Both the position numbers and the translations under genes were made by a program. Shown in pieces: positions 9,329 through 17,891 of a DNA stretch of 64,000 nucleotides; the first letter of the stretch is position 1, and each line of letters begins with the position of its first letter. Origin of the DNA: CAWCAW01 sp963793645 (GTDB taxonomy: Bacteria > Actinomycetota > Acidimicrobiia > Acidimicrobiales > UBA8190); the NCBI GenBank assembly GCA_963793645.1, contig CAWCAW010000008.1, positions 1 through 64,000 of the forward strand. The letters run 5' to 3'. The notes under the pieces were generated by a model that saw only the letters and a list, made by a program, of their open reading frames with translations, searched no databases and had not been told where the DNA came from.

Positions 9329-9776
9329 CATGTGACCGGAAGCCGGCCACGGTGGCGTCCACCACCCGGTCGTGACCCCAGCGCAGCAGGGGATGGGCGA
9401 GGCGGGCCGCCACCCGCATGGGCCGCTGCATCATCTCGACGCTCCAGCGCGCCTCCACCTGCGTGCCCGGTCCCTCGGCGCGCAGATCCAAGCGCGCCGT
9501 GCCCTCCAGGTCGCCGTGCACGGTGGCCTCGACCAGTGACGGCCGGACGGCCTCGTCGATGAGGACCTGCACCTTCATCTGGTAGGGGACCGGTGGCGAC
9601 ACGAGCCCGTGGAGCACCGATCCCGGGGCCAGTCGGTTGCCCTCGAGGCGGAACTCCCGCAGCCACCCCCACCACGCCTCGAAGCGTTCGGTGTGCTCCA
9701 AGGCGTCCCACATCTCGTCGGGGGACAGGGCGAAGCGAAACGTGCCGAAGTACTCGATGACACAAGGCGACGGCAC
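9309..9776 (-). CDS. SRPBCC family (polyketide cyclase-like) protein
   Basis: 155 residues with the START/Bet v1-like pattern: an early YFGTFRFALSPDEMWDALEHTERFEAWWGWLREF segment (strand, helix, then aromatic helix), a VEATVHGD strand and a long C-terminal helix PMRVAARLAHPLL. Such proteins bind hydrophobic ligands in a cavity; the ligand cannot be predicted. The start is GTG. It lies divergent from the MFS gene 38 bp away and converges on the membrane protein gene. Confidence 0.75.
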   Translation of the reverse strand: MPSPCVIEYFGTFRFALSPDEMWDALEHTERFEAWWGWLREFRLEGNRLAPGSVLHGLVSPPVPYQMKVQVLIDEAVRPSLVEATVHGDLEGTARLDLRAEGPGTQVEARWSVEMMQRPMRVAARLAHPLLRWGHDRVVDATVAGFRSHVSGDGR

Positions 9777-9814
9777 TGCGGGGCATGGTACGGCTTCTCT
9801 TATCCTGAGCCGTT

Positions 9815-11056
9815 GTGCCCGCTCCCCGTTGGCTCGGCGTCATGGCCGAGCGCAACTTCCGCCTGCTGTTTCTGAGCCGCCTCACGTCGTTCATCGGCAC
9901 CGGCATGCTGCCGGTGGCCCTGGCCTTCGCCGTCTTCGGCCGGGGCGGGTCGACGTCGCAGGTGGGATTCGTGCTCGGGGCGGAGTGGGCCCCCCTGGCG
10001 GTGTTCCTCCTCGTCGGCGGGGTCCTGGCCGACCGCCTGCAACGGCGCCTGGTCATGGTGGGCTCCGACGTCCTGCGCGCCGCCGCCCAAGGCGGTCTGG
10101 CCGTGTGGATCCTCGTCGGGCACCCACCGCTGTGGGGTTTCCTGGTCTGTGAGGCGGTGGTGGGGACCGGCACTGCCTTCTTCACGCCCGCCCTGACGGG
10201 ACTCATCCCCGAGGTGGCCAGCGCCGAGCGGCTCCAGGACGCCAACGTCTTCAGTTCCATGGCCCAGTGGAGCGGTTTCCTGGTGGGCCCGGCTATCGGC
10301 GGCATCGTGGTGGCCTCGGCCGGAGCCGGTTGGGCGGTGGCCGCCGACGCCATCACCTATCTGGCCAGCGCCCTCTTCCTCATCGGGCTCCGGGCCCAGT
10401 GGCAAGAAGGCACGGGCGACGACTCGTTCCTGGCCCAGTTACGCACGGGGTGGGACGCCTTTCGGTCCCGCACCTGGCTGTGGGTGGTCGTATCGCAGTT
10501 CAGCACGTACGGCCTCTTCGTCTTTCCGGCCTTCTTCGTGCTCGGCGCCGTGGTGGCCAGGAATTCACTCGGGGGGGCGGCCGCCTGGGGGGCCATCTTG
10601 GCGGCCCAGGGAGCCGGGTCGGTGATCGGCAACCTGGCCATGTTGCGCATCAAGCCGAAACGGCCGCTGCTGGTGGCCGAATTGTCGATGTTCGGCTGGG
10701 CGCTGCCGCTGGCGTCTCTAGCGGCCCGGGCCCCCACCGGCGTCACCGCCGGGGCCGCCTTTGTGGCCGGGGTCAGCTTCGGGGTCTTCGGGCCCCTGTG
10801 GGACACCACCATGCAGCGCGAGCTTCCGCCCGACGTCCTGTCACGGGCCAGCGCCTATGACTGGTTCGGCTCCTTCGTCTTTCTTCCCATCGGCTACGGC
10901 CTCGAAGGCACGGTGGCGGCCCTGCTGGGGGTGACCGGCGCCCTCGTTCTCGGCGCCGTGTGGATCGGCGTCACCACGGTGGCGGTGCTGACAGTCCCCG
11001 CCGTGCGCCGCCTGCAGTGGTCACGCCCTCAGGACGAAGTGGGCTCGTTGGGGTAG
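9815..11056 (+). CDS. MFS transporter (EntS-like exporter)
   Basis: A 413-residue, twelve-helix transporter. The N-terminus RNFRLLFLSRLTSFIGTGMLPVALAF and the loop 2-3 signature GGVLADRLQRRLVMVGSDVLRA place it with the DUF894/EntS type of major facilitator exporters. The substrate is unknown. The start may be GTG 9815 or ATG 9842, the latter closer to the conserved region. It ends inside the last 28 bp of the convergent small zinc-ribbon gene. Confidence 0.85.
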   Translation: MPAPRWLGVMAERNFRLLFLSRLTSFIGTGMLPVALAFAVFGRGGSTSQVGFVLGAEWAPLAVFLLVGGVLADRLQRRLVMVGSDVLRAAAQGGLAVWILVGHPPLWGFLVCEAVVGTGTAFFTPALTGLIPEVASAERLQDANVFSSMAQWSGFLVGPAIGGIVVASAGAGWAVAADAITYLASALFLIGLRAQWQEGTGDDSFLAQLRTGWDAFRSRTWLWVVVSQFSTYGLFVFPAFFVLGAVVARNSLGGAAAWGAILAAQGAGSVIGNLAMLRIKPKRPLLVAELSMFGWALPLASLAARAPTGVTAGAAFVAGVSFGVFGPLWDTTMQRELPPDVLSRASAYDWFGSFVFLPIGYGLEGTVAALLGVTGALVLGAVWIGVTTVAVLTVPAVRRLQWSRPQDEVGSLG

Positions 11057-11211
11057 GTGGTGCGGCACGCCAGGCACCAACGCTCGGTCTCTTCCACGGT
11101 GGTGGAGCCGGTCACCTGGCCGTCGTCGAACTCGAGGTAGACCCGCCGAACGGTGGCCAGGTCCGCGTCGGGCGAGCCGCAATTCTCACAGGCAGCGCCC
11201 TTCTCAGTCAT
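11029..11211 (-). CDS. Small zinc-ribbon-like protein
   Basis: A 60-residue protein with two CxxC motifs, CENC near the N-terminus and CLAC near residue 47, spaced like a zinc ribbon. The middle (VRRVYLEF...WCLACRTTYPNEP) resembles small uncharacterised actinobacterial proteins. It is divergent from panB, whose promoter region lies between them. The gene overlaps the end of the MFS gene. Function unknown. Confidence 0.65.
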   Translation of the reverse strand: MTEKGAACENCGSPDADLATVRRVYLEFDDGQVTGSTTVEETERWCLACRTTYPNEPTSS

Positions 11212-11292
11212 CGGGTCCGAAGGTACACTGGAGTCACATCACTCCACCGCCGCCGGCAGCCTTCGAGCGCTGGACGGCAAGGAGGCAATGCC

Positions 11293-12126
11293 ATGGCTGA
11301 AAACGTCACCGTTCCCCAGGTGCGCGCCCGCAAGGTGAACAGAGGCTCCGAGCCGCTGGTCATGCTCACCGCCTACGACACCCCCACGGCCGCCATCGCC
11401 GATGCGGCCGGCGTCGACGTGATTCTGGTCGGCGACTCCGTGGCCAACGCCGCCCTCGGTCTGCGCGACACCTTGCAGGTGGACGTGGCGATCATGGCGC
11501 ACCACATCGGCGCCGTGGCCAGGGCCACCCCCCGGGCCCTGGTGGTGGGCGACATGCCATGGCTCAGCTACCACGTGTCGGTCGAGGACACCGTGCGCAA
11601 CGCGGCCACCCTGGTGCGCGCCGGCGCCGGGGCCGTGAAGCTCGAGGGCGGCACGGTCCGGCTGCCTGTCATCGAAGCCCTGCTGGCCGCCGAGATCCCC
11701 GTCATGGGCCACCTGGGTCTGACCCCCCAGTCGGTGCACGCCATGGGTGGCTACAAGGTCCAAGCCCGCGACGATGCCGCCGCCGACGCCCTGGTGCACA
11801 ACGCCAAGGCGCTGGCCGCGGTGGGCTGCTTCGCCATGGTCCTCGAGGGCGTGCCCGACGTGGTGGCCGCCCGCGTCACCGACGAGGTTGACGTGCCCAC
11901 CATCGGGATCGGCGCCGGGTCCTCGTGTGACGGCCAGGTGCTCGTGTTCCACGATCTGCTCGGTATGCGCACCGGCGCGGCGCCCAAATTCGTGCGCCGC
12001 TACGCGGAGCTGCATACCATCGCCACCGAAGCCGCCGCCGCCTGGGCGGCCGATGTGCGATCGGGGACGTTTCCCTCCGACGCCGAGACCTACCACGCCG
12101 GACCGGGGAACCGTCCGCCGTCCTGA
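11293..12126 (+). CDS. panB: 3-methyl-2-oxobutanoate hydroxymethyltransferase
   Basis: Makes ketopantoate from alpha-ketoisovalerate and 5,10-methylene-tetrahydrofolate, the first step of pantothenate synthesis. The 277-residue TIM barrel has VMLTAYDTPTA, the metal-binding VILVGDSV, the GDMPWLSY loop, VKLEGG and GHLGLTPQS, all typical. The start at 11293 follows a strong AAGGAGG site at 11279-11285; a longer open frame upstream overlaps the small zinc-ribbon gene and is ignored. No other pantothenate gene lies in the window. Confidence 0.95.
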   Translation: MAENVTVPQVRARKVNRGSEPLVMLTAYDTPTAAIADAAGVDVILVGDSVANAALGLRDTLQVDVAIMAHHIGAVARATPRALVVGDMPWLSYHVSVEDTVRNAATLVRAGAGAVKLEGGTVRLPVIEALLAAEIPVMGHLGLTPQSVHAMGGYKVQARDDAAADALVHNAKALAAVGCFAMVLEGVPDVVAARVTDEVDVPTIGIGAGSSCDGQVLVFHDLLGMRTGAAPKFVRRYAELHTIATEAAAAWAADVRSGTFPSDAETYHAGPGNRPPS

Positions 12127-12128
12127 CC

Positions 12129-12719
12129 TCAGGAGTCGGGGTCCTCGGGCGGGGCCAGGGCCCGGGCCGCGTCGGGGTCGATCTGGGCGTCGGGGCCGAG
12201 GCCGTGGCGCAGCATGTCGCCGATCGGGGCATCGAGGGCGTCGAGCCCGATCTCCACGGTGGCGCCGCCGGCGTCTTCGAGCACGACACGCGGTGCTGCG
12301 AATCCCCCGCCGAAGCCCCCGAATCTCCCGAAGCCGGCCGTGTCCACGAATCGCACGGTGCGGACCTGGCCGAGGTCGATCACCCGCCAGCGCCGCACGA
12401 AGCGCACGCCGATCCATCCGGGACCGGCCGCCATAGCCGCTCGCAGGGCGACGGCCAGCGCGCCGGCCAGCCCGGCCAGGGGAGCGGCGGCGAAGAGGAA
12501 CCCGATCACGCTCCAGGCCACCGGGTGGCCCGAGATCTCCACCAAGGCGGCGGTGATGAGGACGACCACCGCCACGAGCACCGCACAGATGCGGGCAATC
12601 GAGAACAAGACCTGTCGGAGCACAGGCGAGCGGCGCAATCGCCACGTGACCTCGGGTCGCCTGCTCCCGGCGGATCCGGGGCTGTGGCGTTGCCCAGGCT
12701 GGGCCGTAGGAATCCTCAC
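12129..12719 (-). CDS. Membrane protein with two N-terminal helices and a PH-like C-terminal domain
   Basis: 196 residues. A basic N-terminus is followed by two hydrophobic segments (about 41-62 and 68-92) and a soluble domain that begins IGVRFVRRWRVIDLGQVRTVRFVD, a strand-turn-strand pattern like small bacterial PH domains. A Gly/Phe-rich stretch (FGRFGGFGGGF) interrupts it. No function is recognised. It is convergent with panB, only 2 bp apart, and divergent from rpsF. Confidence 0.55.
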   Translation of the reverse strand: MRIPTAQPGQRHSPGSAGSRRPEVTWRLRRSPVLRQVLFSIARICAVLVAVVVLITAALVEISGHPVAWSVIGFLFAAAPLAGLAGALAVALRAAMAAGPGWIGVRFVRRWRVIDLGQVRTVRFVDTAGFGRFGGFGGGFAAPRVVLEDAGGATVEIGLDALDAPIGDMLRHGLGPDAQIDPDAARALAPPEDPDS

Positions 12720-12881
12720 GCCATCAGGTTATGGCGTGCCGGTGTTGGCCTGCGCGGCGGCGGGCTAACATGCACGTCGGCCGAGCCGGGGGTCGCCCCG
12801 GCGCTGGTCGAGTACACACCCTGCTCCGCTTGAGCGGGGCCCCGGCGCGCCGCGTCGGGTCCGGAGGGAGGAGGCTGCTCC

Positions 12882-13211
12882 GTGCGGCCCTATGAAGTAA
12901 TGGTCATCTTCGACGCCGAGCTGGACGAACCAGCCATTGGGGCGGTGATCGACCGCGGCCTCGAGATCATCAAGACCAACGGGGGCACCCCCGGCAACGT
13001 CGACCGGTGGGGCAAGCGCTCCCTGGCCTATGAGTTGAACCACCGGCGTGACGGTTACTACGTCGTGGCAGAGTTCGTGTCAGAGCCCAAGGCGTCGGCC
13101 GAGCTCGATCGCTTTTTGACCCTGGCCGACGAAGTGGTTCGCCACAAGATCATGCGGGTACCTGAGAACGCCGCCGGACGACGCCGTGTCAAGGCGCCGT
13201 CGGGGCGCTGA
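12882..13211 (+). CDS. rpsF: 30S ribosomal protein S6
   Basis: Component of the small subunit platform, partner of S18. The 109-residue product has the family start RPYEVMVIFDAELDE and the conserved WGKRSLAYELNHRRDGYYVV stretch near residues 45-65. The start is GTG, set by a strong GGAGGGAGGAG site at 12862-12872. It heads an operon with ssb and rplI. S18 is missing from the operon although S6 normally pairs with it. Confidence 0.95.
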   Translation: MRPYEVMVIFDAELDEPAIGAVIDRGLEIIKTNGGTPGNVDRWGKRSLAYELNHRRDGYYVVAEFVSEPKASAELDRFLTLADEVVRHKIMRVPENAAGRRRVKAPSGR

Positions 13212-13235
13212 CGGGTAAAGCGGAGGAGGACAGAG

Positions 13236-13712
13236 ATGGCCAACGGCAACAACGTGACCCTGGTGGGCAACGTCACCCGGGATCCTGAGCTGCGTTTCAC
13301 CCCTACGGGCCAGGCCACGGCTACCTTCGGCCTGGCCGTCAACCGTCGCTGGCAGAACCGCCAGACCCAGGAGTGGGAAGAGGCCACATCTTTCTTCGAC
13401 GTGGTGTGCTGGCGTGAGATGGCGGAGAACGCCGCAGAGAGCCTGGTGCGCGGTTCGCGCATCATCGTCACCGGCCGTCTCGACCAGCGTTCGTGGGAGA
13501 CCGCCGACGGCGACAAACGCTCCAAAGTGGAGGTCACGGCGGACGAGATCGGTCCGAGCCTCCGCTGGGCCACCGCGCAAGTCACCAAGAACGAGCGCCG
13601 CGGCCCCGGCGACGGTGCCGGTATCCCGGCCCGCACGGCGCCCGGTCGCGCCCCGGCCGACGCCTCAGGCGGCGGCGGAGGCGGGTACGGCTTTGACGAG
13701 GAACCCTTCTGA
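13236..13712 (+). CDS. ssb: Single-stranded DNA-binding protein
   Basis: 158 residues. The OB fold occupies about residues 1-115 (NNVTLVGNVTRDPELRF, SFFDVVCWREMAENAAESL, RIIVTGRLDQRSWE). A Gly/Pro-rich linker leads to an acidic tip ending DEEPF, the conserved tail that recruits replication and repair proteins; the usual DDIPF is replaced by DEEPF. A GGAGGAGG site precedes the start. Its stop overlaps the rplI start by one base. Confidence 0.95.
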   Translation: MANGNNVTLVGNVTRDPELRFTPTGQATATFGLAVNRRWQNRQTQEWEEATSFFDVVCWREMAENAAESLVRGSRIIVTGRLDQRSWETADGDKRSKVEVTADEIGPSLRWATAQVTKNERRGPGDGAGIPARTAPGRAPADASGGGGGGYGFDEEPF

Positions 13713-14161
13713 TGCGGGTATTGCTGCGAGACGACGTCAATGGCGTGGGCAAGCGGGGCGACATCGTCGATGTGGCTCGGGGCTTTGCCCGCAACTTTCT
13801 GTTTCCGACGGGACGCGCCCTGGTGGCCTCACCGGGTATCGAGGCGCAGGCCACGGCCATGCGCCGGAACCGGGCGCTGCGCGATGCGCATGACCGAGAG
13901 TCGGCGGAAGCCGTGGCGGCTGTGCTCGCTCAGGCCACTGTCACCGTGAAGGCTCGGGCCGGCACCGAAGGACGCCTGTTCGGATCCGTCACCAGTGCCG
14001 ATCTCGCCGAGGCCGTCGAGGCCCAGACGGGTGCGGTGATCGACCGGCGCAAGATCCTCCTCGAGGAGCCCATCAAGACGGTGGGCGCTCATGTGGTGCC
14101 GGTGCACCTGCTCGGCGAGGTCGAAGCGACTCTCACCATCGAGGTCGTGGCCACCAGCTGA
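13712..14161 (+). CDS. rplI: 50S ribosomal protein L9
   Basis: 149 residues with the N-terminal RNA-binding domain (VLLRDDVNGVGKRGDIVDVARGFARNFLFP), a central helix and a C-terminal domain (AGTEGRLFGSVTSADLAEAV). The ATG overlaps the ssb stop as TGATG, implying coupled translation. In most actinobacteria rpsR lies between ssb and rplI; here the overlap leaves no room for it. Confidence 0.95.
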   Translation: MRVLLRDDVNGVGKRGDIVDVARGFARNFLFPTGRALVASPGIEAQATAMRRNRALRDAHDRESAEAVAAVLAQATVTVKARAGTEGRLFGSVTSADLAEAVEAQTGAVIDRRKILLEEPIKTVGAHVVPVHLLGEVEATLTIEVVATS

Positions 14162-14381
14162 TTGTCGGGCCCAGTCGGAGCATCACAACCGGCTGACACA
14201 CCCACCTGGGACCCTGGTACGTAATGGGTCGACACCTGCTCCGACACCGCGTCGCGAAGTTTTCCCCAGCGCGTGCGACATGTCCCTGCCCCGTCCACAG
14301 CGTCATCCCCGTAAGAAGACCGCATTTCCACACCTTTGCCCTCTCGTTGTCCGCAGGGCAGATGGGCGAGGGTAGAGGATC
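14162..14381. other. rplI-dnaB intergenic region with weak DnaA-box-like motifs
   Basis: This 220-bp gap is comparatively AT-rich near the middle. Three sites resemble DnaA boxes: CCGTCCACA (14291-14299), ATTTCCACA (14324-14332) and TTGTCCGCA (14347-14355), each one to three bases from the TTWTNCACA consensus. The dnaB start follows a GAGG motif. No gene or clear terminator is seen. The boxes are too degenerate for a confident call. Confidence 0.3.
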
Positions 14382-15752
14382 ATGACGCAGGCTGTTGAAG
14401 GGGCGCGCATCCATCGCCTCCAAAGTGTGGGTGGGCGCGTCCCGCCCCATGATCTGGATGCTGAAGAGTCCTTGCTGGGCGCCATGCTGTTGTCGCGCGA
14501 CGCCATTGCCGATGCCGTCGAGTGCTGCGGGGCCGAGGACTTCTACAAGCCGGCCCACGCCCACATCTACTCGGCCATCTGCGCGCTCTACACCCGTGGT
14601 GAGCCCGCCGACCCCGTCACCGTCGCCGACGAGTTGCGACGCAACGGGATTCTCGAGGCGGTCGGCGACGCGTCGGTCCTCATCTCGCTACAGGTCAACA
14701 CGGCGTCGACGGCCAATGCGTTGCACTATGCCCGCATCGTCGAGGAGCACGCGCTGCTGCGCCGGTTGGTCACGGTGGCAGGCGAGATCGCCGAGCTCGG
14801 CTACAGCCTCCCCGGGGACGTCGCCGATGTCATCGACCGCGCCGAGTCCATGGTCTTCGAGGTGGCCCAACGACGAGTGGTCGACACCATGTCACCGCTG
14901 CGCGAGCTTCTGGCCCAGAGCCTTGACCACTTGGAGAACCTCTTCGAGCGAGGCGACACCATCACCGGCGTGGCCACCGGCTACTCGGATCTCGACGATC
15001 GCCTGGCCGGGCTGCAGAAGTCGAACCTGGTGGTGGTGGGGGCCCGTCCCGCTATGGGCAAGACCAGTTTCGCCCTGGGCATCGTCAACCATGCCGCCGT
15101 GCATGCCCGTGTGCCGGTCCTGCTGTTCAGCTTGGAGATGAGCCATCTCGAGCTGACCCAGCGCATGCTGTGTTCCGAGGCGCGCGTCGACGCCACACGC
15201 ATGCGCAATGGGCGCCTTCTCGAGTCGGACTGGCCCAAGATCTCCGACGCCATCGGGCGCCTCGGTGACGCCCCTATCTACATCGACGACAACCCCAACA
15301 TCACCGTCATGGACATCAGGGCCAAGTCGCGCCGCCTCAAGGCGCGCGAAGGGCTCGGCTTGGTGGTGGTGGACTACCTCCAGCTCATGAGCGGCCATTC
15401 GAAGAGCCGATCCGAGAACCGCCAGGTCGAGGTGGCGGAGATCAGCCGAGGGCTCAAGGTGTTGGCCCGTGAGTTGGATATCCCCGTGGTGGCTTTGTCA
15501 CAGCTGTCGAGAAACCTCGAGATGCGCCAGGACAAGCGACCGGTGCTGGCCGACCTGCGCGAGTCCGGCTCGATCGAACAGGATGCCGATGTGGTGCTGT
15601 TCATCTACCGCGACGAGATCTACAGCCCGGACTCCCAAGACCGCGGCACCGCTGAGATCATCGTGGCCAAGCACCGAAACGGTCCCACCGGCGTGTCGCG
15701 TCTGGCCTTCGTCGACCACTACACGCGCTTTGCCAACATGGCTCACGTCTGA
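14382..15752 (+). CDS. dnaB: Replicative DNA helicase
   Basis: 456 residues. The N-terminal helical domain (PPHDLDAEESLLGAMLLSRDAI) is followed by the RecA-like motor: Walker A GARPAMGKTSFAL near residue 221, Walker B LVVVDYLQLM, QLSRNLEMR and the arginine-finger region KHRNGPTG. The ring helicase unwinds DNA at the fork and recruits primase. No intein interrupts it, although dnaB is a common intein site in actinobacteria. Confidence 0.96.
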   Translation: MTQAVEGARIHRLQSVGGRVPPHDLDAEESLLGAMLLSRDAIADAVECCGAEDFYKPAHAHIYSAICALYTRGEPADPVTVADELRRNGILEAVGDASVLISLQVNTASTANALHYARIVEEHALLRRLVTVAGEIAELGYSLPGDVADVIDRAESMVFEVAQRRVVDTMSPLRELLAQSLDHLENLFERGDTITGVATGYSDLDDRLAGLQKSNLVVVGARPAMGKTSFALGIVNHAAVHARVPVLLFSLEMSHLELTQRMLCSEARVDATRMRNGRLLESDWPKISDAIGRLGDAPIYIDDNPNITVMDIRAKSRRLKAREGLGLVVVDYLQLMSGHSKSRSENRQVEVAEISRGLKVLARELDIPVVALSQLSRNLEMRQDKRPVLADLRESGSIEQDADVVLFIYRDEIYSPDSQDRGTAEIIVAKHRNGPTGVSRLAFVDHYTRFANMAHV

Positions 15753-15823
15753 TCGCACGGCAAACCGACAGCCTTCTCTCATGAGGGCCACAGCGGCCTC
15801 AAAGGAAGTCTCGTTTCAATGGC

Positions 15824-17182
15824 GTGGCGATGACCACGTCCGAAACGATCACTCGAAGCGGTCCACCTATCGGTTCCGCGGCGCCGGATCCCACCACGGG
15901 GCCGCCGTGGCGACGACGGCCCTTCTTTAGTCGGCGGCGGATCACCGCCGTCGTCGCGGTGGTGGTGTTGGTGGGCGGCGCCTTGGGCGCATGGTTCGCC
16001 ACCAGGCCGGCTTCGGCCTCGGCAGTGACGACCCGCATCGTCTCAGTCGGCTACGGCACCATCAGCCAGAGCGCGTCGGCGACCGGGACGATCGCGGCGG
16101 CCAATACGTCCGACGTCGATTTTTCGGTATCCGGGCGCGTCACTGAGGTGGACGTCGCCGTGGGACAGACGGTGACGGCAGGCCAGGCACTGGCCACCGT
16201 CGACTCCGCCGCGCTGCAGGCGCAAGTCGACGAAGCCCAGGCGTCCCTTGACTCAGCGGATGCCAAGGTGTCGGCGGACAAGAGCTCGTCTTCGACATCA
16301 TCGGAGCAACTGGTGGCCGACGACGCTGAGGTGACAGCCGCCCAGGCGTCGTTGACAGCCGCCCAAGATTCCCTGGGCGACGCCACCTTGACATCTCCGA
16401 TCGCCGGCACCGTGGCCAGCCTGGACCTGACCGTGGGCCAGCAGGTGTCGGGCACGTCCTCATCGTCGTCGAGCTCGTCGCCGTCCTCATCTTCGTCGGC
16501 CAACAACGCGTCGGCGTCGGCCTTTTCGTCTGCGGCGAACGACGACGCCAGCAGCGACTCGAGCTCGTCGAACAGCTCGGCGCAAGTTGTCGTGGTCGGA
16601 TCGGGTTCCTACGTCGTCAATGCCACCGTTGACGACACCGAGATCGGCGAGCTGCAAAGCGGGGACCAAGCCACCATCACACCCGAAGGCGCCACCACCG
16701 CCGTCTACGGTCAGGTCGCCTCGGTGGGCATCGTGGCCAGCGACAGCTCCGGCGTGGCCAGTTTCCCCGTTGTCATCGATGTCACCGGGTCGCCGTCGGG
16801 CCTGTACTCAGGCGCCACCGCTGACATCACCATCACGGTCAAAGAACTCCAGAACGTCCTCGTCGTGCCCACCGCCGCGGTTCGCTTCGTGGGCGGCAGC
16901 ACCGCCGTTGTGGTCGACGAAGACGGGAAGCAGGTCACCCGCGCCGTGACATTGGGCACCGCGTCGGGCGGCGACACCCAGGTGGTGAGCGGGCTCCAGG
17001 CCGGCGACCAGGTGGTCGAACGCATCGTCACCACCACGGGTGCCACCGGCGGCGCCACCACCCGGAGCCGCTTCGGGGGGAACGGACTGGGGGGAACCGG
17101 TTTCGGCGGAAGTGGTTTGGGCGGAAGTGGTTTCAACGGCGGCGCCGGCGCGGGCGGCGGCGGTTTTGGCGGCCGGGGGTGA
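15824..17182 (+). CDS. Membrane fusion protein of a MacAB-like ABC exporter
   Basis: 452 residues with one N-terminal membrane helix (about 40-62), the split biotinyl-lipoyl domain (VTEVDVAVGQTVTAGQAL and TLTSPIAGTVASLDLTVGQQV), a beta-barrel and a membrane-proximal domain. A Ser-rich low-complexity block (about residues 210-255) sits where a loop is expected. The C-terminus is a repetitive Gly/Phe-rich tail (FGGNGLGGTGFGGSGLGG). The start is GTG 15824 or ATG 15830. It is directly followed by an ATPase and a permease gene, together forming a MacAB-type system without a TolC, as expected in a Gram-positive-type cell. Confidence 0.88.
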   Translation: MAMTTSETITRSGPPIGSAAPDPTTGPPWRRRPFFSRRRITAVVAVVVLVGGALGAWFATRPASASAVTTRIVSVGYGTISQSASATGTIAAANTSDVDFSVSGRVTEVDVAVGQTVTAGQALATVDSAALQAQVDEAQASLDSADAKVSADKSSSSTSSEQLVADDAEVTAAQASLTAAQDSLGDATLTSPIAGTVASLDLTVGQQVSGTSSSSSSSSPSSSSSANNASASAFSSAANDDASSDSSSSNSSAQVVVVGSGSYVVNATVDDTEIGELQSGDQATITPEGATTAVYGQVASVGIVASDSSGVASFPVVIDVTGSPSGLYSGATADITITVKELQNVLVVPTAAVRFVGGSTAVVVDEDGKQVTRAVTLGTASGGDTQVVSGLQAGDQVVERIVTTTGATGGATTRSRFGGNGLGGTGFGGSGLGGSGFNGGAGAGGGGFGGRG

Positions 17183-17186
17183 CCCG

Positions 17187-17891
17187 TTGACCAGTGCCGT
17201 CATCGAGCTGGACGACGTCCGCAAGGTGTACAAGAACGGGACTCTCGAAGTGCCCGCCGTCCGGGGCATATCCGCCACCATCGAAGAAGGAGAGTTCGTC
17301 GCCCTGATGGGCCCGTCGGGGTCGGGCAAGTCCACGCTGATGCACATCATCGGCTGCTTGGACGTGCCTACGTCAGGCGTTTACCGGCTGGCGGGCCAGG
17401 ACGTCACTGACATGTCGGAGGTCGAGCTGGCCCATGTTCGCAATCACCGCATCGGCTTCGTGTTCCAGCAGTACAACCTTTTGCCGCTCATGACGGCGTG
17501 GCGCAACGTCGAGCTACCGCTCACCTACGCCGGCGTGGAACGTTCGCAGCGCCGGGCCCGCGCCATGGCCGCCTTGGAGCGCGTGGGCGTGGCCGCCTAT
17601 GCGGAACACCGGCCCGGCGAGATGTCGGGCGGTCAGCAGCAGCGCGTGGCCGTGGCGCGTGCCTTGGTCAACGATCCGGCCTTGATCCTGTGCGACGAGC
17701 CCACCGGGGCTCTCGACTCGTCATCGGCGGCCGAGGTCCTGGCGTTGTTGCAGGAGCTCAACGGATCGGGACGCACCATTCTCCTCATCACCCACGAGCC
17801 CGAGGTGGCCGCCGGCGCTCAGCGCATCATGCGCATTCGTGACGGGCTCCTCGTCGACCACGGGCGCGTCGAGGTCGGAGCCTCGCCATGA
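17187..17891 (+). CDS. ABC transporter ATPase (LolD/MacB type)
   Basis: A 234-residue nucleotide-binding domain: Walker A GPSGSGKST (residue about 42), Q-loop FVFQQYNLLP, signature MSGGQQQRVAVARAL, Walker B LILCDEPTGALDS and H-loop ITHEPEVA. The short distance between Q-loop and signature is typical of MacB/LolD/FtsE ATPases that serve FtsX-fold permeases. The start is TTG 17187, 4 bp after the membrane fusion protein's stop. The end overlaps the permease start as ATGA. Confidence 0.92.
   Translation: MTSAVIELDDVRKVYKNGTLEVPAVRGISATIEEGEFVALMGPSGSGKSTLMHIIGCLDVPTSGVYRLAGQDVTDMSEVELAHVRNHRIGFVFQQYNLLPLMTAWRNVELPLTYAGVERSQRRARAMAALERVGVAAYAEHRPGEMSGGQQQRVAVARALVNDPALILCDEPTGALDSSSAAEVLALLQELNGSGRTILLITHEPEVAAGAQRIMRIRDGLLVDHGRVEVGASP

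Noticed and set aside
12720..12881. Possible ribosomal-protein S6:S18 leader structure before rpsF
   Set aside because: Only a short CCGCT/AGCGG stem is visible and S18 is not in the operon; the evidence is not enough to call a leader motif.
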